A stretch of 5,245 bases of DNA from Bacteroidales bacterium. Lineage in GTDB: Bacteria; Bacteroidota; Bacteroidia; Bacteroidales; UBA1402. Both the position numbers and the translations under genes were made by a program. The notes beneath the pieces were generated by a model. It saw only the letters and a program-made list of their open reading frames with translations, did not search any database and was not told where the DNA came from. Shown piece after piece: positions 1 through 5,245 of the stretch. Each line of letters starts with the position of its first letter. The first letter of the stretch is position 1. Location: positions 1 through 5,245 of the forward strand of contig JALNXZ010000125.1 of assembly GCA_023230125.1 (NCBI GenBank), written 5' to 3'.

Positions 1-525
1 ATCTCCCTTCTCATCAAAAAAGCTGAGCATACCTTTTTTGTTTTGATCAGCGGTATTTTCTTCCATGGCGATTTGTTGCAACTTTTTGTTTTTATCCTTC
101 CAGGAGAAATAGAGCCAAGACATGCCGTAAGGGAGCAGCAGCACCAGGCATGTGTTGATAAATGATTGCTGAATCATCTCTTCAATGGGTCGCACATCGT
201 GAAGTACACTCTTCTCGAAAATCGTATAAAAAGTGGACATGGCTAAAATCTCTGCCAGTACCCAAATTAAATAGCCCAAAAGCGTCAGAACCTTTTTCTT
301 GCAGTATTGGTACATAATGATTCGACTGATCACCACAACAATAACACCAGTAAGCATAATCATGCTGGATCCCAAAAAATAAGCCGCTTCAGATACCCTG
401 AACCATTCATTCGAACCGAATGGTTTATAAAGGTTAATGAAAGCCAAGGCAAAAAAGGCCGTGAAGAAAATCAGCCGGACAATATTGCCCTTTTCATATA
501 GATAATCAGGAATTTTTTGGTTCAT
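1..525 (-). CDS. Membrane-bound LytTR-type transcriptional regulator, N-terminal part (runs off left edge)
   Basis: Start codon at 523-525; 175 codons are visible and the frame is open at base 1, so the C-terminus is missing. The protein begins MNQKIPDYLYEKGNIVRLIF and has four predicted transmembrane helices at about residues 15-33, 48-68, 80-101 and 122-141. A short charged, probably cytoplasmic helix follows (143-162), and then MLSFFDEKGD at the window edge. From family knowledge, this layout (IPxYL start, RLIFFTAFFALAFIN first helix, four helices, then a 'FFDEKG' lead-in) is that of Bacteroidota regulators whose C-terminus is a LytTR DNA-binding domain. The LytTR domain itself lies outside the window, so DNA binding is inferred. 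With no visible kinase or receiver domain, it would be a one-component regulator sensing through its membrane part. The signal is unknown. It is transcribed divergently from the hydrolase gene at 815, with a promoter at 559-589. A membrane histidine kinase is the main alternative. Confidence 0.8.
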   Translation of the reverse strand, partial: MNQKIPDYLYEKGNIVRLIFFTAFFALAFINLYKPFGSNEWFRVSEAAYFLGSSMIMLTGVIVVVISRIIMYQYCKKKVLTLLGYLIWVLAEILAMSTFYTIFEKSVLHDVRPIEEMIQQSFINTCLVLLLPYGMSWLYFSWKDKNKKLQQIAMEENTADQNKKGMLSFFDEKGD

Positions 526-558
526 AGCCAGAATGAAGAAGTTCCAATTTGTAATTTA

Positions 559-589
559 CAAAAATAGCTGATTTCTGCTGTTTTATCAA
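559..589 (-). promoter_or_regulatory. Bacteroidota-type promoter for the LytTR regulator gene
   Basis: On the minus strand the -7 box TATTTTTG (559-566) matches TAnnTTTG at every fixed base. A TTG -33 element lies at 587-589, separated by 20 bases, which fits the known Bacteroidota spacing. Transcription would start near 552-555, giving a leader of roughly 27-30 bases before the ATG at 525. No Shine-Dalgarno sequence is seen, which is usual in this phylum. The repeat array at 617-664 sits directly upstream. Confidence 0.7.
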
Positions 590-616
590 TTCTTTTGAAA
601 ATCTTTTTGTGGTAGG

Positions 617-664
617 TTCACCCCTATCGGTGAAATTTTATCCCATATTGTGAAAATCTGCCCC
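617..664. repeat. 20-bp-phased repeat boxes, candidate regulator-binding array
   Basis: Three related boxes start exactly 20 bases apart: TTCACCCC (617-624), TTTATCCC (637-644) and TCTGCCCC (657-664). Between them a second pair also repeats at 20 bases: GGTGAAAT (629-636) and TGTGAAAA (649-656). The first unit is also a perfect inverted repeat, TTCACC-N6-GGTGAA (617-634). The second is an imperfect version of the same palindrome. About two helical turns separate the units, so they would face the same side of the DNA. They lie about 65-110 bases upstream of the LytTR start point and about 150-200 bases before the hydrolase ATG, a position suited to an activator or a shared operator. The binding protein is not known; autoregulation by the adjacent LytTR protein is an inference. 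Confidence 0.5.
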
Positions 665-814
665 AGCAGTGTATCTGGAATCCCTTTAATTTGGAGCTAC
701 TTAGAGATGTTTGTTTCTTTATCCAGAATTTAATGATCAAGGATAACAGATAATAGGCTTTCTAAAACGAATGTTCCTTTAGGGGGAAATAATAGGTATT
801 TAACATCAAAGACA

Positions 815-1963
815 ATGAATTTCATCAATTTTGTACAAAGGCAAAAAGAGTTGCATCAACTTTTCTGTTTGGGGAAAGAAGTTACCATTCAAGAATCATC
901 CCTCGCAATCCGCTTTTTTCAATTTGAGTCCGGATATCATTCTATGGAGGAAACTGAAAGACCAAACTTCGTGGATGACGATAATTCAATCATCGAGAAT
1001 AGAAGTTTCTCTTATCCTGTCTTCGTTGATAAGAGATGCAAGAAGGCAAATAGCGTGATTATTCTGTTGCATGGACTGAATGAGCGCAACTGGAATAAAT
1101 ATCTTTGTTGGGCAGAATATTTGGCTACACAAACCAAGAAACCAGTCATCCTGTTTCCCATCGCTTATCACATCAATCGGTCTCCTTTCAAGTGGGGCGA
1201 TCCGCGCAGCATGTCTCTTTTGGTTAAAAGGAGGCAGCAAAGGGTAGGAGAAATCCATTCCTTGTGCTTTGCCAATGTGGCTTTAAGTGAAAGACTTTCA
1301 GAAGATCCGACCCGCTTTTACAATTCAGGACGTCAGACAGTACAAGACTTGACAGATTTGGTAAGGCAAATCAAACAGGGAAAGCATCCCTTGTTTGCCC
1401 GTGATGCCTCTGTTGATTTCTTTGCGTATTCCATCGGCGCTTTTCTCTCTGAAATCACTTTGATGTCAAATCCAGAAGGTCTTTTTGACCAATCAAAATT
1501 GTTTGTTTTTTGTGGTGGCTCCATTTTCAAAGAGATGTTCGGTGAATCCCGCTGTATTATGGACAAACCTGCCTACGAGCGCTTGCTACAGTTTTATTGC
1601 AAAGACTGGCTCAGCAAGGAGCACATGGATCATTATGAAGAATTAGAAAAAACAGACCAGACATTTAAGGCGTTCAATGCTATGATTGTTCCGGAAATAG
1701 ACAGAGAAAAAAGAGAAGGATTCTTTTCAAATCTGGGCAATCGATTATCCGGAATCTTGCTGAAAAAGGATATTGTTATGCCTTATGAAGGTGTGGAGGC
1801 TTGCATGGGCCATGATATGACTACCCGGCATTTCGCCTTGATGGACTTCCCTTATGATTATACCCATGAGGCTCCTTTTCCAACCAACGGGCGGGTTGAT
1901 TCTAATTTACTGAATGCGTCATTCAATGAGACCTTTTCCAAAGCGGCGTTGTTTCTGAGTTAA
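815..1963 (+). CDS. Alpha/beta-hydrolase-like protein of unknown function, probably DUF6051 family
   Basis: This is a 382-residue protein without signal peptide or membrane segment, so probably cytoplasmic. The first strand and oxyanion-loop motif is VIILLHGLNER (81-91, H86-G87). It is followed by a conserved-looking block, WNKYLCWAEYLA (93-104) and KPVILFPIAYHINRSP (109-124). The nucleophile elbow is FAYSIGAF (203-210) with S206; the first Gly of the usual GxSxG is Ala204, a tolerated change. Candidate acid and base are D319 (KDIVMPYEGV) and H351 (YTHEAPFP). The order Ser-Asp-His and the spacing fit an alpha/beta-hydrolase with a long helical insertion (about 235-310). From memory, length and the HGLNER/FPIA blocks fit the Bacteroidota DUF6051 family, which has no known substrate. 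ATG 815 is the first in-frame ATG after the stop at 734-736. No Shine-Dalgarno sequence and no clear promoter were found. The gene stands alone, divergent from the LytTR gene. Confidence 0.8.
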   Translation: MNFINFVQRQKELHQLFCLGKEVTIQESSLAIRFFQFESGYHSMEETERPNFVDDDNSIIENRSFSYPVFVDKRCKKANSVIILLHGLNERNWNKYLCWAEYLATQTKKPVILFPIAYHINRSPFKWGDPRSMSLLVKRRQQRVGEIHSLCFANVALSERLSEDPTRFYNSGRQTVQDLTDLVRQIKQGKHPLFARDASVDFFAYSIGAFLSEITLMSNPEGLFDQSKLFVFCGGSIFKEMFGESRCIMDKPAYERLLQFYCKDWLSKEHMDHYEELEKTDQTFKAFNAMIVPEIDREKREGFFSNLGNRLSGILLKKDIVMPYEGVEACMGHDMTTRHFALMDFPYDYTHEAPFPTNGRVDSNLLNASFNETFSKAALFLS

Positions 1964-2117
1964 GCTTGCAAAGGAATCGCCCTTCTATACCCTATTTCCT
2001 CTCCCTTTATGTATGTTCTTTGTGTGAATAAGATGTTTTTTTAAAAATTAGCGGGAAATAGCAACTCATATTCCAAATTCCTCATTAACTTTATACCATT
2101 ATAAGGAAATAAATAGC

Positions 2118-2125
2118 TATTTTTG
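2118..2125 (+). promoter_or_regulatory. Bacteroidota -7 promoter box for the secreted-protein gene
   Basis: TATTTTTG matches TAnnTTTG fully and lies 48 bases before the ATG at 2174, giving a leader of about 40 bases. No TTG -33 element is seen at the expected 19-21 base spacing; only a T-rich stretch lies further upstream. The surrounding 15 bases (2115-2129) are identical to those at the LytTR promoter on the other strand (555-569). The rest of the intergenic stretch 1964-2173 shows no gene and no convincing terminator hairpin. Confidence 0.55.
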
Positions 2126-2173
2126 TAAAACCTGGGGATATTCTATGCATTTTGCAATCAAAGAAATAGACAT

Positions 2174-2833
2174 ATGAAAACATTTCGTTCGCATTTGCTC
2201 TTTTTACTTTTACTGTTTCCAGCCTCTCTTGTTGCTCAGGAAGAAGGTAACAACGGCTATCTTTTCCCTGATTTTATGCAAGGGTCGGTTCTTTTTAAAA
2301 ATGGCGGGGCAGAGCCTGCAATGCTCAACTATAATTATGTGACCAAACTCATGTTGTTAAAAGACAGTAAAGACCAGATTTTGGAATTTTCAGACTTGAG
2401 CAGCATCACCGCGATAAAAATTGAAAACCGGGTATTCATTAAAGGGAAAAACAACATGTTTTATGAACAAGTTCCTGCCGGAAATGGTTACTATTATTTA
2501 CAATGGTTTGGAAAAATAGTTTCACAAGAAAAAGCTGGGGCATATGGAACTTATTCTTCTACTTCAGCTGTAACCACTTATTCAACCTTGAATGCCGACA
2601 ACAGGGTGATTCAACTCAAACCGGGGGAAAGGGTGGAAACGAAAAAGAATTGCAAATTTTATTTGAAGATAAAAGACCGCTTCATGCTTTTTGATTCTGC
2701 CAGGACGCTGGGGAAATTGTTTAAGGGGCATGAAGCTGAAATCAAAGAATTTGCTGCTGAACAAAAGATTGATTTTAGTAATGCATCAGACATAGAACGT
2801 ATTGTTGTTTTTTGTGAAAAATTTGCAAATTAA
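2174..2833 (+). CDS. Secreted or periplasmic protein of unknown function, Bacteroidota family
   Basis: The 219-residue product begins with a clear Sec signal peptide: K2, R5, a Leu/Phe-rich core at 8-16, and probable cleavage after A21 (SLVA|QEE). No lipobox cysteine is present, so it should be soluble in the periplasm or exported. The mature part reads as a mostly beta-strand domain: QGSVLFKNG (36-44), AMLNYNYVTKLMLL (49-62), then RVFIKGKNNMFYEQV (86-100). A Ser/Thr-rich linker follows, GAYGTYSSTSAVTTYS (122-137). The C-terminus is helical (177-218, LGKLFKGHEAEIKEF). The FKNG...LNYN...FYE...GAYG pattern recalls a widespread Bacteroidota family without assigned function; I know no biochemical role. 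It is followed after 22 bases by a membrane-anchored protein, probably in the same operon. Its promoter box lies at 2118-2125. Confidence 0.75.
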   Translation: MKTFRSHLLFLLLLFPASLVAQEEGNNGYLFPDFMQGSVLFKNGGAEPAMLNYNYVTKLMLLKDSKDQILEFSDLSSITAIKIENRVFIKGKNNMFYEQVPAGNGYYYLQWFGKIVSQEKAGAYGTYSSTSAVTTYSTLNADNRVIQLKPGERVETKKNCKFYLKIKDRFMLFDSARTLGKLFKGHEAEIKEFAAEQKIDFSNASDIERIVVFCEKFAN

Positions 2834-2855
2834 TTCTGATAAAATAAAATAAGAT

Positions 2856-3323
2856 ATGGATCCCGGTGATTTGATTTTTTACGGTATTATTGCAATTTCT
2901 GTTATATCTTCCATTGTCAAGGCTGTGAAAAAAAAGTCCGAAGAGGTTATTGACACAGGTATGCCAGATTATAAAGGCTCTCCTGCCGGAAATATTTTCA
3001 AGACCATTCTGCAGGAGTTGGAAGAAAAGGATGATGAATACATCCCTTCCAATCCAAAGCCTGCACCTTCAATGACCTCTCAGGTGAACAAACCGAAAAT
3101 GGAGCAGTTAAAGCGTCAGGAGAGGGCATCTGCTTTCAACAAAACCAGAACATTTACTGGGGAGAAGCCTCTCAGAGAGTCTCTTAACTCAAGGACTTCT
3201 GTTGAGGCTGCTTCAGTACCAGGAAATTTATCTAATCCTATTTTGCAGAATTTGGATTTGCAGAATATGGATGAACTCAAGAAGGCCATTATTTACAGTG
3301 AAATCATACGTCCAAAGTTTTAA
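2856..3323 (+). CDS. Small membrane-anchored protein of unknown function
   Basis: This 155-residue protein has one N-terminal hydrophobic helix (about residues 6-22, DLIFYGIIAISVISSIVKAV) followed by a Lys-rich stop (23-28, KAVKKK). That suggests an N-out, C-in anchor with the remainder in the cytoplasm. Residues 29-128 are polar, low in hydrophobics and rich in Pro, Ser and Lys, hence probably disordered. The C-terminus is a short conserved-looking helix, MDELKKAIIYSEIIRPKF (138-155). From memory, many short Bacteroidota membrane proteins share this plan of one N-terminal helix, a disordered middle and an 'LRKAVIYSEILNRKY'-like tail; none has a known function. The tail may dock to a partner (inference). 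It starts 22 bases after the secreted-protein gene, in the same direction and with no promoter box between, so the two are probably co-transcribed. Confidence 0.7.
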   Translation: MDPGDLIFYGIIAISVISSIVKAVKKKSEEVIDTGMPDYKGSPAGNIFKTILQELEEKDDEYIPSNPKPAPSMTSQVNKPKMEQLKRQERASAFNKTRTFTGEKPLRESLNSRTSVEAASVPGNLSNPILQNLDLQNMDELKKAIIYSEIIRPKF

Positions 3324-3375
3324 ATTTCTTATTAAAATCCCTTAAAAATCTTTTTTTTCCTGTTCTATAAATTCA

Positions 3376-3383
3376 TACCTTTG
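3376..3383 (+). promoter_or_regulatory. Bacteroidota -7 promoter box for the CoA-transferase gene
   Basis: TACCTTTG matches TAnnTTTG at every fixed base and is followed by GCGCCG. The expected -33 region (about 3351-3358) is a run of T rather than a clean TTG. The predicted start point near 3388 leaves a leader of about 20 bases before ATG 3410. The leader contains a small inverted repeat, GTTAA-AA-TTAAC (3388-3399), which could be an operator but is A/T-rich and may be chance. The box separates the CoA-transferase/uppP unit from the preceding gene pair. Confidence 0.65.
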
Positions 3384-3409
3384 CGCCGTTAAAATTAACA
3401 GCCAATTAT

Positions 3410-4894
3410 ATGTCTTTAAAATTTATTACTGCTGAAGAAGCAGCGTCCTATGTCAAGAATGGCGACCAAGTAGGATTCAGTGGTTTTACTCCTGCCGGAG
3501 CTCCCAAAGTTGTATCAAAAGCCATCGCAGAAAAAGCTGTCAAAGAGCACGAAGCAGGCCGTGAGTTTCAAATCGGTGTTTTCACCGGAGCTTCTACCGG
3601 AGATGCTTTGGATGGAGAATTGGCAAGGGCAAACGCTGTCTCTTTCCGTACGCCCTATCAATCAAATAAAGATTTGAGAATCAATCTGAATTCAGGGAAA
3701 ACGGCCTATGTTGACATGCACCTTTCCAATTTGGCACAGGAACTTCGTTATGGCTTTCTTGGAAAAATGGATTTTGCCATTTTGGAAGTTGCCGATGTCA
3801 CTGAAGATGGAGAATTGATTCTGACATCCGGTGTCGGCATCTCTCCGACGATAGCTCATTTGGCAGACAAAATCATCATCGAATTAAATTCAAACCACCC
3901 CAAGTTTATCAAAGGGTTGCATGATATATATGAACCTTTGGACCCTCCCTACCGAAGAGAGATTCCTGTATATTCTCCTTCTGACCGAATCGGAAGCCCC
4001 GTCCTGAAAGTGAATCCGGCCAAGATTGTGGGTATTGTTGAAACCAATAAACCAGACCAAACAGGAGGTTTCACCCCTGCTGATGAAGTGACTACGGCGG
4101 TAGGCGAAAATGTGGCAGCATTTTTGGTAAAAGAATTGAAAGCTGGCCGCATTCCTGCATCTTTCCTACCCATCCAATCTGGTGTGGGTAACATTGCAAA
4201 TGCCGTATTAGGTGCTTTGGGAAGAGATTCGGCTGTTCCTCCTTTTACGATGTATACCGAAGTTATTCAGGATTCTGTCATCGGCTTGTTACGCTCCGGT
4301 GATATTAAGTTTGCAAGCGGTTGCTCTCTAAGTATTTCTCCTGCACTTCTTGATGACGTTTACAAGAATTGGGAATTCTTTAAGGATAAGCTGGTACTTA
4401 GACCTCAAGAAATTTCAAATAATCCTGAAGTGGCCCGACGTTTAGGATTGATCACCATCAATACGGCTCTAGAAGTAGATATCTTCGGAAACGTCAATTC
4501 TACCCATGTTTTGGGAACCAAGATGATGAACGGTATTGGTGGTTCAGGCGATTTCACCAGGAACGCTTACATCTCCATTTTTACGACGCCATCTATTGCA
4601 AAATGTGGAAAAATAAGTTCAATTGTGCCTATGGTTTCTCACTTGGATCACAGCGAACACTCTGTCAAGGTTTTGATAACTGAACAAGGCGTTGCGGATT
4701 TTCGAGGCAAATCTCCGATACAACGTGCTGAAGCCATCATTGAAAACTGTGTGCATCCTGATTACAAGGAAATGCTTTGGGATTACCTGAAGATGAGCAA
4801 GTGTGGACATACTCCTCATTCCTTAAACATGAGCAATGCAATGCACTTGGAATTTACCCGATCCGGTGACATGCATCATACCAAATGGGAATAA
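3410..4894 (+). CDS. Acetyl-CoA hydrolase/transferase family protein, probable succinyl-CoA:acetate CoA-transferase
   Basis: The 494-residue cytoplasmic enzyme is complete, close in length to characterised succinyl-CoA:acetate CoA-transferases (about 500 residues). It should move CoA between acetate and another acid such as succinate, or less likely hydrolyse acetyl-CoA. Family signatures are present in order: N-terminal GDQVGFSGFTPAGAPK (18-33); QSGVGNIANAVLGALG (256-271); MYTEVIQDSVIGLL (281-294), where E284 is the expected catalytic glutamate that forms the glutamyl-CoA thioester; GIGGSGDFTRNA (375-386), the Gly-rich loop near the active site; and ITEQGVADFRGKSP (423-436). In Bacteroidota such enzymes link the succinate/propionate pathway to acetate formation. 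Substrate choice cannot be read from sequence alone; butyryl- or propionyl-CoA:acetate transferase remain possible. It has its own promoter box at 3376-3383. uppP follows after 14 bases. Confidence 0.9.
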   Translation: MSLKFITAEEAASYVKNGDQVGFSGFTPAGAPKVVSKAIAEKAVKEHEAGREFQIGVFTGASTGDALDGELARANAVSFRTPYQSNKDLRINLNSGKTAYVDMHLSNLAQELRYGFLGKMDFAILEVADVTEDGELILTSGVGISPTIAHLADKIIIELNSNHPKFIKGLHDIYEPLDPPYRREIPVYSPSDRIGSPVLKVNPAKIVGIVETNKPDQTGGFTPADEVTTAVGENVAAFLVKELKAGRIPASFLPIQSGVGNIANAVLGALGRDSAVPPFTMYTEVIQDSVIGLLRSGDIKFASGCSLSISPALLDDVYKNWEFFKDKLVLRPQEISNNPEVARRLGLITINTALEVDIFGNVNSTHVLGTKMMNGIGGSGDFTRNAYISIFTTPSIAKCGKISSIVPMVSHLDHSEHSVKVLITEQGVADFRGKSPIQRAEAIIENCVHPDYKEMLWDYLKMSKCGHTPHSLNMSNAMHLEFTRSGDMHHTKWE

Positions 4895-4908
4895 TAAATT
4901 AGATTGCT

Positions 4909-5245
4909 ATGGATCTTTTGATGCTCCTTAAAGCTGTAATTATCGGAATAGTAGAAGGAATTACAGAGTTTCTGCCTATTTCAAGCACAGGTCACATGAT
5001 TCTCGTTGACGAATTCGTCAAACTCTCTTCTGATAAAACCTTTACAACCGCTTTTGAGGTGATCATTCAACTGGGAGCTATTATGTCGGTGGTCGTTTTT
5101 TTCTGGAAAGACCTATGGCCTTTTGCAGGAACAGAGGAGCACAAGAAAGACACATGGCAACTGTGGTTCAAAGTTTTTGTCGGAGTTATTCCTGCTGTCG
5201 TTTTGGGCCTTCTATTTGATGATGCCATTGAGGAACATCTTTTTA
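4909..5245 (+). CDS. uppP: Undecaprenyl-diphosphate phosphatase, N-terminal part (runs off right edge)
   Basis: The first 112 residues are visible, less than half of the usual length of about 265-275. The start MDLLMLLKAVIIGIVEGITE is typical. The product is an inner-membrane phosphatase that converts undecaprenyl diphosphate to undecaprenyl phosphate, recycling the lipid carrier for peptidoglycan and surface glycans; the family (BacA/UppP) is linked to bacitracin resistance. Visible signatures are the first catalytic motif EGITEFLPISSTGH (16-29), with E16, E20, S25-S26 and H29, and FEVIIQLGAIMSVVVFFWK (49-67). The second motif, PGxSRSxxT, would lie beyond the edge. It begins 14 bases after the CoA-transferase stop with no promoter box or terminator between, so co-transcription is likely. 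No Shine-Dalgarno sequence is seen. An in-frame Met5 is an alternative start, but Met1 fits the family better. Confidence 0.93.
   Translation, partial: MDLLMLLKAVIIGIVEGITEFLPISSTGHMILVDEFVKLSSDKTFTTAFEVIIQLGAIMSVVVFFWKDLWPFAGTEEHKKDTWQLWFKVFVGVIPAVVLGLLFDDAIEEHLF

Noticed and set aside
307..501. 64-codon plus-strand open frame
   Set aside because: It is antisense to the membrane regulator gene, whose reading frame gives a clear four-helix protein; the plus-strand translation is low-complexity and resembles nothing known.
686..713. Possible -7 boxes for the hydrolase gene (TTAATTTG at 686-693, GATGTTTG at 706-713)
   Set aside because: Each misses one fixed base of TAnnTTTG, and neither has a TTG at the right distance upstream.
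781..786. AGGGGG as a Shine-Dalgarno sequence for the hydrolase gene
   Set aside because: It is about 28 bases before the ATG, too far to act, and Bacteroidota genes rarely use such sites.
2034..2049. T7-A5 tract after the hydrolase gene as a terminator
   Set aside because: It could only form a weak A/T stem, with no GC pairs and no following T run.
3324..3360. T-rich run as a terminator after the small membrane-protein gene
   Set aside because: The T run at 3351-3358 has no GC-containing hairpin before it, so an intrinsic terminator is not supported.
3949..4194. 81-codon minus-strand open frame inside the CoA-transferase gene
   Set aside because: It lies wholly within a strongly recognised enzyme and has no promoter box or family resemblance; the same holds for the minus-strand frames at 986-1258, 1333-1566, 2582-2764 and 4619-4819.

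Overview
The window comes from a member of the Bacteroidota, most probably a chromosome. Three candidate promoters carry the phylum-specific -7 box TAnnTTTG. Start codons lack Shine-Dalgarno sequences and sit in A/T-rich leaders. Four of the six genes look like Bacteroidota families: a membrane-bound LytTR regulator, a DUF6051-like alpha/beta-hydrolase, and a secreted and a membrane-anchored orphan protein. I see no rRNA, tRNA, CRISPR array, insertion sequence or phage gene.

Layout: (1) 1-525, minus strand: N-terminal part of a four-helix membrane LytTR-type transcriptional regulator that continues off the left edge. (2) 526-814: divergent intergenic region with a good minus-strand promoter at 559-589. 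Behind it, at 617-664, lie boxes repeated at an exact 20-bp period, a candidate regulator-binding array. (3) 815-1963, plus: cytoplasmic alpha/beta-hydrolase-like protein of unknown substrate with a complete candidate triad. (4) 1964-2173: intergenic region with a -7 box at 2118-2125. (5) 2174-2833 and 2856-3323, plus: a secreted and a membrane-anchored protein of unknown function, probably one operon. (6) 3410-4894, plus: CoA-transferase of the acetyl-CoA hydrolase/transferase family, with its own promoter at 3376-3383. (7) 4909 to the right edge, plus: start of uppP (bacA), undecaprenyl-diphosphate phosphatase, 14 bases behind the CoA-transferase and probably co-transcribed.

The two genes with firm functions are housekeeping: acyl-CoA/acetate metabolism and recycling of the lipid carrier for cell-wall synthesis. 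Nothing here forms a recognisable defence, mobile or biosynthetic system. The most interesting items are the 20-bp-phased repeat array next to the LytTR gene, a 15-base sequence shared by two promoters, and the uncharacterised hydrolase and envelope pair.
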